Source of the DNA: Aquarana catesbeiana
Lineage: Eukaryota; Chordata; Amphibia; Anura; Ranidae
Length of the DNA: 64,000 bases
NCBI RefSeq assembly: GCF_042186555.1
Contig: NC_133324.1
Coordinates: 73,522,189 to 73,586,188 of the forward strand
Direction: 5' to 3'
In this document: positions 54,812 through 64,000 of the stretch, one piece after another
Numbering within the stretch: the stretch's first letter is position 1
Layout: each line of letters opens with the position of its first letter
Made by a program: the position numbers and the translations under genes
The notes under the pieces: model-generated
What the model saw: only the letters and a program-made list of their open reading frames with translations
The model's database searches: none
What the model was told of the DNA's origin: nothing

Positions 54812-56446
54812 ATAGGGACCTAGAAATACTTAAGATCGACACTAAGAACCCCACAAATTTAAGTAAAAATGAAATGTCCGCGTTAAAACAATTATCAGAT
54901 AACAACTCAATTACTATTAAGGCCTCTGATAAGGGCGGTAACGTTGTTATATTAGACAACAAAAAATACATCGATATGCGCAATCAAATACTGAAAAACC
55001 CGAATTGGTACCGCCGGATGGCGGGCAGGATTTCTACACTCTGGTTGATACTGCCTTCTCCAACAATACAATAACTAAACAACTTTGGAACTACATTAGA
55101 AATGACTTCCCTCGAGTGCCCACCTTTTATGCACTGCCAAAAGTCCATAAAAATGAAAAAAAAAAAAACCCATGTAGACCAATCATCTCAGGGGTAGGGG
55201 CAATCAGTGAGAATGCCAGTAGACTGATTGATGATTGTTTAAAAACCTTTTGTGATGGCGTTACCCTCCTTTGTAAAGGACACCTCGCATTTTCTACAGA
55301 TCTTAGATAATCTATTCGTTCCCGATGACATAACTTTGGTTACAGTGGACGTTGAAGCACTTTATAGCTCTATCCCACATGGCAAGGGTATAGCAGCTAT
55401 CCAGCACATTCTGCAAAGGGATAGAGACATAGATCCAGCGTATAGTGAATTTATCATCTCACTACTGGAATTTATCCTCAGGCACATCGTGTTTGTGTTC
55501 AATGACTCCCACTACCTCCAGGTGCAGGGGGTTGCGATGGGGACATGTTGTGCCCCATCGTATGCCAACCTTTACCTGGGAGAGTAGGAGAACATGTTCC
55601 TTGCGGACGAGGAGATGTCAATGTTTACGGACCACATCCTGGGGTGGTACCGTTACATTGATATTTTTATTATCTGGGATGGATCACAAGACATGCTTCA
55701 AAAATGCCTCTCTAGGATGAACAAAAATGACTTCAACCTTAGTTTCACTATGTCCCATCACAAGCAATATGTTGCGTTTCTGAACGTGGAGGTCTATAGA
55801 GGAGAGGGAGGGGTCCTTCTCAGTAAACTCTATAGGAAACCTACAGCCGGAAATATTGCACGCTACAAGTTTTCACCCTATAGCTCTCATTGATTACAAA
55901 TTACGCGATCGCCTACTTTTGAGAAGCTACTCTCATGCCTCCTTAAAGAGATCTTACCAACAGGCATCAAAACAATCGAGACATAATTTACTACATTCAA
56001 AAACACCCAAAAGCAACGCTAACCCCCTAAGAATAATCACAAGATTTACAAATCAACAAACTAAATAAAAAAATATTGTGGAGGAATACTGGCACATGCT
56101 CTCTTTTAATCCAGTATTAGGACCACATGTCCCCAACAAGCCCCTTTTTACATTTAGGAGAGCAACTTCTGTGAGAGATAGAGTTGTCAGTACCAAATTC
56201 AGAGGGGAAAATCAGAAGGACCATTGTAAATACAAGGGTACCTTCATATGCGGAACCCGCAATTACTGCAGGTTCATGCTTACCCGAAAGAATCCCATCC
56301 TGCCTGGTCAGACATTCCATCCAAAACATTTTGCCAACTGCAGAACTTTTGGAGTGGTGTACATGCTAATCTGTGATTGTAGCTGCTTCTATATCGGCAA
56401 AACCAAGCACAAGTTCTGGAGGAGAGCCCACAAGTTCAATAGGTAG
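54812..56446 (+). pseudogene. Penelope-like RT and GIY-YIG endonuclease, broken
   Basis: Penelope-like elements copy themselves with a reverse transcriptase joined to a GIY-YIG endonuclease. Readable pieces in order are ITIKASDKGGNVVILDNKKY, FYALPKVHKN and CRPIISGVGA, TLVTVDVEALYSSIPH (catalytic Asp region), QGVAMGTCCAPSYANLYLGE and RYIDIFIIWDG. The last normally reads RYIDDIF, so one catalytic Asp codon is missing in frame. Then come YVAFLNVEV and LYRKPTAGN. The C-terminal part has CGTRNYC (a Cys of the usual C-G-T-C-x2-C is Arg) and GVVYMLICDCSCFYIGKTKH, the GIY-YIG core. Frameshifts near 55008, 55250 and 55875 and a TAG at 55585 confirm it is dead. Confidence 0.9.
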
Positions 56447-57270
56447 GAATCTGGCTTTTTCCTTTTTCTGTCTGCATTTTGATGGGAGGTAATGTGGCTC
56501 TTATCCCTTTTGTTCATACCCTTACTGCATTGTTCATTCACTTTTCTGACTAGCCGTTTGATCATGCAGCCTATGTGCTTTTTGCACATAGACTCTCTGC
56601 ATCTTCAATCACGTATGTTTTTTCTTTCATGTCAAACCTTCTGTCATTTGATGGCGAGTCATTATTAAATATATTGAATATATATTTTGTCATTTTAGAA
56701 CAATCACAAAAGTTCAACACATATATAATAAATCGATTTAGTATTGCGTGTGCACGGCTCAGGGGGCCTTTTGGAATAGTCCCCGTCCTCTCTCCCCCCC
56801 TGTTTCCTCTTTGGCCGGATCAGCTGTTGCTGATTCCGGCTGATTGGAAAGGGAGGGACAGCTATACTCATATGGCCGCTCTCTCTGGCATCCATGTCAG
56901 TTCTGTGCTGGATGCTGAAGTGAACGGTTAAAAGTTCAATACGTAGGAATCTGGCTTTTTTCTTTTTTTTTTTCTTTTTGCTGTCTGCATTTTTGATGGA
57001 AGAAACCGCGCTCTTTATTCCTTTTTGTTCCTATCCTTATCACATTTTTTAATCACTTTTTTGACTAGCTGTTTGATCATGCAGCCTATGTGCTTTTTTG
57101 CACAAAGACTCTCTGCATCTTCAATCACATATGTTTTTTCTTTCATGTTAAACTTTCTGCCATCTGATGGCGAGTCACTGTTAAATATTAAATATATTGA
57201 ATGTATATTTTGTAATTTTAGTACAATCACAAAAGTTTAACACATATATAATGAATTAATTTAATATTGT
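56432..57270 (+). repeat. Direct duplication in the Penelope-like tail
   Basis: AAGTTCAATAGGTAGGAATC to AAAAGTTCAACACATATATA (56432-56746) is repeated at 56930-57270 with about 10-15% differences by eye. The spacer is 183 bp. The first copy begins within the end of the GIY-YIG frame. Confidence 0.7.
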
Positions 57271-58145
57271 CACTGCAGTCAGTGCCCATAATACATGATA
57301 TATATACTTTTTTCTTCATCTAAATAACCTTATACACCACCAATCAGAATATTTTATTATTTCTTTTTCTACAGTTGTGGTGACTGTGCTCTCTACAACA
57401 AATAACGTTCTTTGCACACTCAAGTGGTTCTTACTCACCATTGGCAGGCATCTTTTTGGAATATATTACAATCTATTTATTTCAGACTTTTTTCAAACAT
57501 CTGTACATGAATTAAATAAAGTTTTCTACTTTTTTATTCTGTTAGATAGTAAAAATAAAAGTCAATTAAAACTAGAATTAAATTTATGTACTCATTTACT
57601 CTATTTCATAATTTCAGGGTCTTTTTCCTCTTTTTGGTCCCAGTGGGTCCCCTGGCCTCCCCTCCTGGTCTGGATTATGTGTGGGGGAACTGGATCAGCT
57701 TTTCAGGCTAGGCACCCCTCTTTTTGAGGCACGCCACTTGTGTTGGATCTCCGGCTCAAGCAAACTGGGAACATCTTTTTGCATTCATAGGTTTTTAATC
57801 TGCATGGTCTGAAAGGGTAGTCATCTCAATATATATGTAAGTGATTTTTTAGATTTTTTTCCACCTTTTCTGCCCGTTGTCTCTGTATATTTATGCATAT
57901 TTGTATACTTATTTCTCTCAAATATTTCATTTTAGAACACTTAGTATTCTCGCTTAATTATACCCTTGAGGAAGGAGATACACATATGTGCTCCGAAACA
58001 CGTCGGGTGCAAGAATTACTGGTTTACTACTTGTACTATGTCATGATGACAGCACTGTAAATTTGTTCTATTGTATCTTTTTATGTGTTTTTTTATATTT
58101 TGTACTTATTATATTGAATAAACATTTTTCAAACTAGATTAATTT
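57271..58145 (+). mobile_element. Penelope-like element 3' region
   Basis: AT-rich sequence leading to the hammerhead-like motif (57961-58008) and ending TATATTGAATAAACATTTTT before the next repeat. Read as the 3' portion of the element because the orientation agrees; the exact end is uncertain. Confidence 0.55.
57961..58008 (+). ncRNA. Hammerhead-like ribozyme, one core change
   Basis: TACCC (stem I), TTGAGGA (C3 to U, N7 = G), stem II GGAG/CTCC capped by the palindrome CACATATGTG, GAA, ACACGT as minimal stem III, C17 at 58004, then GGGT pairing with ACCC. Hammerheads are known in Penelope-like elements, and the location in such an element supports the call. The C3 change should reduce or abolish cleavage. 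Confidence 0.65.
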
Positions 58146-58183
58146 TTCTCAAACGATTTATGTGCCTTAAAAGTCCACCACAA

Positions 58184-58759
58184 GGGGATTTTGTTTCTTT
58201 TCTATATTATTGGATATGGCACAACCCAATGCTCAATTATCACCACTTGCAACTTCCTCCGGTCTTCTCCTTCTCCCGCTTCTTCCTCCGGTCTTCTACT
58301 TCTTCCTCTGGTCTTCCTCTGTCTTCTTCTTTCCCCCGCCCCTCTGATCTTTTTCTTCTTCCTCCGCCGCCGCTGCTGCCATGACCTGCTGAAGATACAA
58401 AAACAACCCAGCTCCGATGCTGCGGCACGCCGATCTGTCCGCTGCTTCCATGGGGATTTTGTTTCTTTTCTATATTATTGCATGTGGCACAACCCAATGC
58501 TCAATTATAGCCGACTCACCACTTGCAACTTCCTCCGGTCTTCTCCTTCTTTCTCCGGTCTTCTCCTTCCCCCGCTTCCTCCTCCGGTCTTCTACTTCTT
58601 CCTCTGGTCTTCCTCTGTCTTTTCCTTCCCCCCGCTTCTTCCTCTGGTCTTCTTCTTCTTCCTCCGCCGCCGCTGCTGCCACCGACCTGCTGAAGGTACA
58701 AAAACAACCCAGCTCCGATGCTGTGGCATGCCGATCTGTCCGCTTCCATGGCGCATATT
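58184..58759. repeat. Tandem duplication, about 270-300 bp
   Basis: GGGGATTTTGTTTCTTTTCT, GCACAACCCAATGCTCAATT, CTTCCTCCGGTCTTC tracts and ACCCAGCTCCGATGCTG occur in the same order at 58184-58451 and 58452-58759. The Ser/Phe/Leu-rich frames across both copies are artefacts of TTC/TCC tracts. Confidence 0.8.
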
Positions 58760-58974
58760 TCATGTATAACTATGGGGCATGGCCACCGGATGGCGTCATG
58801 GCGAGGCCCCCGGATGGCGAGACCCCTGCCCCTGGTGACATCACAGACTCATAATGCCCCGGCGTTGAAGTCACAAGAGGCGGGGTCTCTGAATGACATC
58901 ATCTGCCCCATCGGAGGAGGTCCTTCTTTTAAATTTTCAGTGTGTCGGCGGCGGGAACGGCGGCGGAGGAAGAA
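58760..58974. other. No gene
   Basis: GC-richer sequence between the duplication and the right arm. No recognisable coding similarity. Confidence 0.4.
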
Positions 58975-59135
58975 GAAGAAGACTGGAGGACGAAGCGGAG
59001 GAAGAAGCCAGAGGAAGAAGGAGAAGACCGGAGGAAGAAGTGGGGGAAGGAGAAGACCAGAGGAAGAAGGGGGAAGAAGAAGAAATTTTTAATAAAGGAC
59101 TTGTCAAAAACTGTCTTTTGTGGTTTTTACTTTTT
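58975..59135. repeat. Right arm of composite inverted repeat
   Basis: GAAGAAG/GGAGAAGACC tracts and TTTTTAATAAAGGACTTGTC, the inverse of 54694-54811. The charged frames over the purine tract are artefacts. Confidence 0.55.
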
Positions 59136-59139
59136 GACA

Positions 59140-59590
59140 CTTTTTTGGGTGAATGGGTAGGGGTACGATGTACCCCATACTCATTCACATAGGGGGGGCG
59201 GGATCAGCCCGCAGACCCCCACAACCACTGGGCAAGGATTGTGGGGATGACCGGAAAACCTCAAATCACCCCCATGTTGAAGGCAAGTGGCCTGGTATGA
59301 TCCAGAAGGAGGGTGCTTCTAGATTCCGATAAGCCCCCCGCCCGCAGACCCTGACAATAACTGACCAGGGTTTTTGGGAAGAGCCCCTTGTTCCCATCAC
59401 CATGGGGACAAGGTGCTTTGGGGGGGACCCCAAAGCACCCTCCCCATGTTGGTGACATGTGGCCTGGTACGGTTCAGGAGGGGGGGTGCTCGCTCGTCCT
59501 CCCTTTTCTTGACCTCCAGGCTGCATGCTTGGATAAGGGTTAGGTATGGATTTTGGGGGGGCCCCCACACCAATTTTTTTTTAATACTTT
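59140..59590. repeat. Repeat shared with the 51-52-kb snap-back
   Basis: GGGTGAATGGGTAGGGGTAC, GGGGACAAGGTGCTTTGGGG, GTGGCCTGGTACGGTTCAGG and CCAGGCTGCATGCTTGGATA occur here once, in the order of the snap-back's right half. Confidence 0.7.
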
Positions 59591-60090
59591 AGAAATGTCA
59601 GTTTTACTGTAGCATGTTCTGCATATACTACAAATACTCCACTTTACAGGCACATTAAGGGAGGCCCCTAGGCACGATATTTAAAGGAATTTTTCATTTT
59701 CATTATTGCACTTTAAGCATCACTAAAATCACTGCTCCTGAAAAAACAATCGTTTTTTAAAATGTTATTTTATTGATACATGTCCCCCAGGGCAGTACCC
59801 AGACCCCCATACCCCTTTTATGGCCAATTACTTGCATATAAATCTTCAAAATGAGCACTTTTGATTTTTTCTGTTCGGCTCCCATAGACTTCAATGGGGT
59901 TTGCAACTGACACTTGCAGATCCGCGGAATCGCCGATTAACGCCGATTCTGAATTTACTAAGACATGTTTTCCGCTAATAGCGTGGTTTTTCAGGCACAT
60001 GTTCACCTAGTTGAACTCTTAATTGCCTGAAATCGGCGCTATTACATGTAGAGCGCCAGTACTTCCCGGAACTCTTAGTAAATGACCCCC
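59591..60090. repeat. Interspersed repeat related to 53342 and 54430
   Basis: GATACATGTCCCCCAGGGCA and CTTGCATATAAATCTTCAAA match 54490-54620. The right part ends TTAGTAAATGACCCCCA, resembling the palindromic MITE ends at 61.9 kb. Confidence 0.5.
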
Positions 60091-61659
60091 ACTGTGTCAG
60101 TGTCTCACCCTCCAGCAGCTGAAAGCCTGCGGCAGGGAGAGAGAAAGCCTGTGGCAGGGAGAGAGAGAGAAACTGCCTTTAAGCTGGTGGTGGGAAAGAC
60201 ACAGACACAGTGCCTAGTTCAATAATTGCCCTCCTGTCCCCCTGCACTAATGCCCCTGCTGTACAGCCCCCCCTGTGTGCCCAGGCCCCCTACCTGTCAG
60301 CAACCTTGTGTGTGAGTTATCTTCATGTCAGACCACATGTGCAGCTTCATCTGTGTCCTTGGACTTGGCCAGACTGTTCAGGTCACACAGGTAGAACCAG
60401 TAAAGTTCTTCTCATATTACTTGCTCATATGTCCTGGATGGTGTCATATTTTATAAGTCCAGGTGTTACTGATGCTCTTGAGGTCGGAGGTCAAGTAACA
60501 TGGTCCTCGACAACCAGTTTGATTTTGAACCACTAAAATGGTGGGGAACCCAAAAAACCGACCATCCTGTTTGGGGAACTTAAAGCTTGTATTAACCTAC
60601 AGTATGTATTACATATCAGAAAATAGCAGCCACACTAGATGAAAAGATGTCTAAATTTCTAAAAATATGGGAACCTTGGATCTCTAATTCTATGCCGGCA
60701 TGCTTTGCTTGTACACTTCTAACTTATTACTCTTTCAGCAACAAACCTATATTGGAATTTTTTCCACTTTATTTTAGCTTGGGATTTACTCCTAGATAAG
60801 TATTGTGATATTTATTTACCCTCTTTGCCCCTTTTGCCCCCCCCCCCCTTTTCTCTTCTTTCCTCCACTTTTCTTGTTCTTTTTTTACAGTTATTCTTTT
60901 ATGTTTACTTTGCTTCTTGGTTCACTTACCACAGAGGTGGCTTGGGCTACCCAGTATGCACAATTTACCCTCGCCCCTGTGATTTGCTCTCCTCAGGGCA
61001 ACCTTTTATTTAGAGTACTGTCAATGTCAGAAATCAGTAGCAGGGATGGCCAGATCTGCATGGCTATAATCAGGTGACTGGGACCAGACTATATATGCTT
61101 TAAGTGAGATGTATCTATAGTAAAACAAAATCCATCCAAACGCCAGCACACAGCATACATAAAAATATAAGTGAACAAAAACCCAGTGACAGAATACCTA
61201 GCTAATCAATATAACAAACAGAAAGTCAAACTAGAACTAACCTACAACATTATACACAAACTAACTATATACAATATATACAAAAATGGGGAACACAGAA
61301 AAACAGGGAAAATTGGAGGTGCAAGGAGCAGATGGGATGGGGGAACAAAAACTGCGACAAGGGGGAGCTGGTAAAAATAGAAGAGTAGAGGGCAGGAGCA
61401 AGATCAATTGTAAAGAATCTGGCACAAGAGGCACTAGCAGGAGTGGACCTAAATACCCTCCCAGTAGCCAGCATCAGGTGGAAACTTATTACTGGGATCT
61501 GCTGGCTGCTGGGAGACACCCGCTATTGGACACCAGCAGGCGATCCAGGTTCTGACAGTCTATTATATCCTTGATGATTATAATATGGACCTGTTTTGTT
61601 TAATCAATCCTTACTTTTTCAAGAGTACTTTATTGTTGATGAATCTTTCACACATGACA
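60091..61659. other. No recognised gene or repeat
   Basis: Contains short GCGGCAGGGAGAGAGAAAGC duplications near 60130 and pyrimidine-rich runs near 60840. Open frames (60210-60536, 61286-61555) have no domain I recognise. Confidence 0.35.
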
Positions 61660-61940
61660 GGTTATTTACGAAAGGTAAATCCCCTTTGCACTACAAGTGC
61701 ACTGAAAGTGCACTTGGAAGTTCAGTCCCTGTAGATCTAAGGGGGACATGCAAGGAAAATAAAAAACAGCATTTTAGCTTGCACATGATTGGATGATAAA
61801 ATCAGCAGAGCTTCCCCTCATTCAGATCTTCCCCTCAGATCTACAGCGACTGCACTTCCAAGTGCACTTTCAGTGCACTTACAAGTGCACTTGCAGTGCA
61901 CTTGTAGTGCAAAGTGGATTTGCCTTTAGTAAATAACCCC
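61660..61940. mobile_element. Palindromic MITE (TTTAGTAAATAACC ends)
   Basis: GGTTATTTACGAAAGGTAAA at the left and TTTGCCTTTAGTAAATAACC at the right are inverted. Interior AAGTGCACT motifs and GTAGATCTAAGGGG / CCCCTCAGATCTAC are also mirrored. Related to the copy at 63249. Confidence 0.65.
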
Positions 61941-62559
61941 CATTGTGTTATATTTTGTAAAACTTTACAAAAAAATGTTAAAAGAAATAAATTGGGGGAA
62001 CCCTACTCACGAAGTTATAAGGCACTAACATGGGGAGGTGGGAGGATTAGCTATGAGTTCCTACTACCTCTTTACAGTAGTTTAACCACTGCGGACCACC
62101 CACAATACATATACTGCGACAGGTCGGCCACTCTGTGCGTGATCTGACACTTCCAGGTCTGGGGTGCACATACGCGCTGGTGACAACCCTCTTCCACAGT
62201 GATCACACACAGCAGGAGCCCAGCGGCAGGTATCAAGGACTCAATGTCTGCTGGCATCCGCTGATTATACAGGTAGAACAGGGATCTGCCTATGTAAATA
62301 AGGCAGATTGCCATTCTGTCAGATAGAAATGTATTGATTCTGTGTTCCTGCACAGCGGAAACATAGATAAGTTGCTGATCGCCACCATTACTAGTAAAAA
62401 TAAATAAATAAAAATATCCCATAGTTTGTAGACGGTATAACTTTTGCGCATATCAATCAATATACGCCTGTTGGGATTTTTTACCAAAAATATGTAGCAG
62501 AATACATATTGGCCTAAATGGATGAAGAAATTAGATGTTTTACAATTTTTTATTGGATA

Positions 62560-63249
62560 CGGTATCTCACAAAAGTAAGTATACCCCTAACATTTTTGCA
62601 AATATTTTATTATATCTTTTCATGTGACAACACTGAAAAAAATGACATGACTGAAGCAGAGCATGATCCCCTCCCTTCAGAGACTGGGCCACAGGGCAGA
62701 ATTTCCAACATGATAACGACCCCAAACACACCTCCAAGTTGACCACTGCCTTGCTAAAGAAGCTGAGGGTAAAGGTGATGGACTGGCCAAGCATGTCTCC
62801 AGACCTAAATCCTATTGAGCATCTGTGGGGAATCCTCAAATGGAGGGTGGAGGAGCGCAAGGTCTCTAACATCCACCAGCTCTGTGATGACGTCATGGAG
62901 GAGTAGAAGAGGACTTCAGTGGCAACCTGTGAAGCTCTGGTGAACTCCATGCCCAAGAGGGTTAAGGCAGTGCTGGAAAATAATGGTGGCCACACAAAAT
63001 ATTGACACTTTAGCCCCATTTGGACATTTTCACTTAGGGGTGTACTCACTTTTGTTGCCAGCAGTTTAGACATTAATGGCTGTGTGTTGAGTTAATTCGA
63101 GGGGACAGCAAATTTACACTGTTATACAAGCTGTACACTCACTACTTTACATTGTAGCAAAGTGTCATTTCTTCAGTGTTGTCACATGAAAAGATAGAAT
63201 AAAATATTTACAAAAATGTGAGGGGTGTACTCACTTTTGTGAGATACTG
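62560..63249 (+). mobile_element. Tc1-type transposon, internally deleted
   Basis: Terminal repeats CGGTATCTCACAAAAGTAAG (62560) and the inverse of CTCACTTTTGTGAGATACTG (63249) extend about 75 bp, including TCATGTGACAACACTGAA. TA (62558-62559) precedes the left end. The right TA is lost at the junction with a MITE. About two thirds of the transposase is deleted. Confidence 0.88.
62655..63005 (+). pseudogene. Tc1-type transposase C-terminus
   Basis: From about 62706 the plus frame reads QHDNDPKHTSKLTTALLKKL, then RVKVMDWPSMSPDLNPIEHL and WGILKWRVEERK. This carries the second Asp (HDNDPKH) and the Glu (PIEHLWG) of the DDE triad. An in-frame TAG after CDDVMEE replaces the expected Trp, after which KRTSVATCEALVNSMPKRVK continues to TGA at 63003. 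The DNA-binding domain and first Asp are deleted: the left terminal repeat passes almost directly into this segment. Confidence 0.85.
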
Positions 63250-63893
63250 GGGTTGATTTACCAAAGGCAAATTGACTGTGCACTTTGCAAAGTGCAGTTG
63301 CACTCTACAAGAGCAGTTGCTCCAGAGCTTAGTAAGGCCCCTTTCACACTGGGGCGGTTTGCAGGCGTTATTGCGCTAAAAATAGCGCCTGCAAACCGCC
63401 CCTAAACAGCCTCCGCTGTTGCGCGGTGCGCTGGCAGGAGAAGAAAAAATCTCCTGTCAGCCGCATCTTTGGAGCGGTGAAGGAGCGGTGTATTCACCGC
63501 TCCTTCACCGCTCCTGCCCATTGAAATCAATGGGACAGCGCGGCTATACCGCGGTAATACCGCGGCTATAGCCGCGCTATACGAGGGGTTTTAACCCTTT
63601 TTCGGCCGCCAGCGGGGGTTGAAACCGCACCGCTAGCGGCCGAATACCGCGGTAAAACAGCGCTAAAAATAGCGCTGTTTTACCGCCGACGCCCCCTGAA
63701 AGGGGCCTAAATGAGCAGAAGTTCTGCTGACTTCCATCATCCAATCACATGCAAGCAAACATGCTGTTTTTTTATTCTCCTTTGCATGTGATTGGGTGTT
63801 CTTTGCAAAGTGAAGCTTCACCTCATTTACGAAGCTCTGGAGCAATTGTACCTGCAGAGTGCACAGTCTAGTTGCCTTTAGTAAATCAACCCC
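63249..63893. mobile_element. Palindromic MITE (GGGGTTGATTTACC ends)
   Basis: GGGGTTGATTTACCAAAGGC and the inverse of GCCTTTAGTAAATCAACCCC. Mirrored TGCACTTTGCAAAGTGCA-type motifs lie inside each end. It sits exactly at the right edge of the Tc1 copy and is itself split by the MITE at 63336. Confidence 0.7.
63336..63707. mobile_element. GC-rich MITE with TAA flanks
   Basis: Starts GGCCCCTTTCACACTGGGGC and ends CCCCCTGAAAGGGGCC, flanked by TAA (63333-63335, 63708-63710), a TWA-type duplication. The interior is a chain of palindromes (GCAGGCG...CGCCTGC, CGGTGAAGGAGCGG with its inverse, CCGCGGTAATACCGCGG). No coding sequence. Confidence 0.75.
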
Positions 63894-64000
63894 ATTGCAT
63901 GTTCTGGAGCAGAAAGTAAAAACTTGGCGGTCTTCTTTTGTTTATAGTACAAAAAATAAAAACCGCAGAGGTGATCATACACCATCAAAAGAAAGCACTT

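Larger units (their letters stand above)
62082..64000. mobile_element. TTAA-flanked element 5, right end outside
   Basis: TTAA-CCACTGCGGACC at the left. CATAGTTTGTAGACGGTATA and AACCGCAGAGGTGATCATAC follow, in the same order as TTAA element 1. The right end is beyond the window. Interrupted by a Tc1 copy and a nested MITE pair. Confidence 0.65.

Noticed and set aside
58191..58854. Frames of 145-192 codons rich in Ser, Phe and Leu
   Set aside because: Low-complexity TTC/TCC tracts in a tandem duplication; every frame on both strands looks similar.

Overview
This window looks like anuran (frog) genomic DNA, most probably from a ranid-type genome. That placement is an inference from the repeats: Tc1/mariner, hAT, TTAA-flanked and Harbinger-like elements, L2 and L1/Tx1-type LINEs, a chromovirus-type Ty3/Gypsy remnant, a Penelope-like element, and many minisatellites and (TA)n tracts. 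I found no exon of a recognisable host gene. All protein-coding similarity I can defend belongs to transposable elements, and every copy is broken. There is one 500-base assembly gap (11065-11564).

Layout. 1-4.1 kb: the end of a hAT-like element, a 31-bp minisatellite inside an inverted-repeat element, a Harbinger-like MITE, and an antisense L2 LINE tail split by a second element. 4.1-11.06 kb: a three-level nest in which a Tc1 copy is split by a 6.28-kb hAT-like element (exact 8-bp target duplication), which carries a deleted Gypsy element (5-bp target duplication), a 0.53-kb-armed hairpin and two minisatellites. 12.4-16.05 kb: another hAT-like element containing a MITE and a hammerhead-bearing element split by a Tc1 copy. 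16.3-18.1 kb: an element with a 6-bp target duplication. 19.0-20.05 kb: a TIR element and a degenerate hammerhead element. 20.8-25.3 kb: two TTAA-flanked elements sharing one TTAA, the first with several insertions. 26.5-30 kb: two L1/Tx1 ORF2 remnants on the minus strand separated by an element carrying a consensus hammerhead ribozyme. 31.4-39.3 kb: large inverted repeats, a 23-bp minisatellite and LTR-like sequences. 41.6-45.8 kb: a nearly full-length L2 LINE interrupted by a hAT-like element. 47-54.4 kb: more TIR elements, a 1.2-kb snap-back repeat and two TTAA elements. 54.7-59.1 kb: a Penelope-like element with a hammerhead-like motif in its 3' region. 62-64 kb: a four-level nest running off the window.

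The most interesting thread is a set of hammerhead or hammerhead-like motifs (15.66, 19.72, 27.58 and 57.96 kb, plus a half motif at 22.2 kb). They lie in the Penelope-like element and in short elements without coding capacity that end in AATAAA-type tails; two of the latter have long inverted arms. Only the 27.58-kb copy has every consensus core base and all three helices. The short elements may be non-autonomous partners of Penelope-like elements; that link is inference. Exact target duplications let the order of several nested insertions be read directly.
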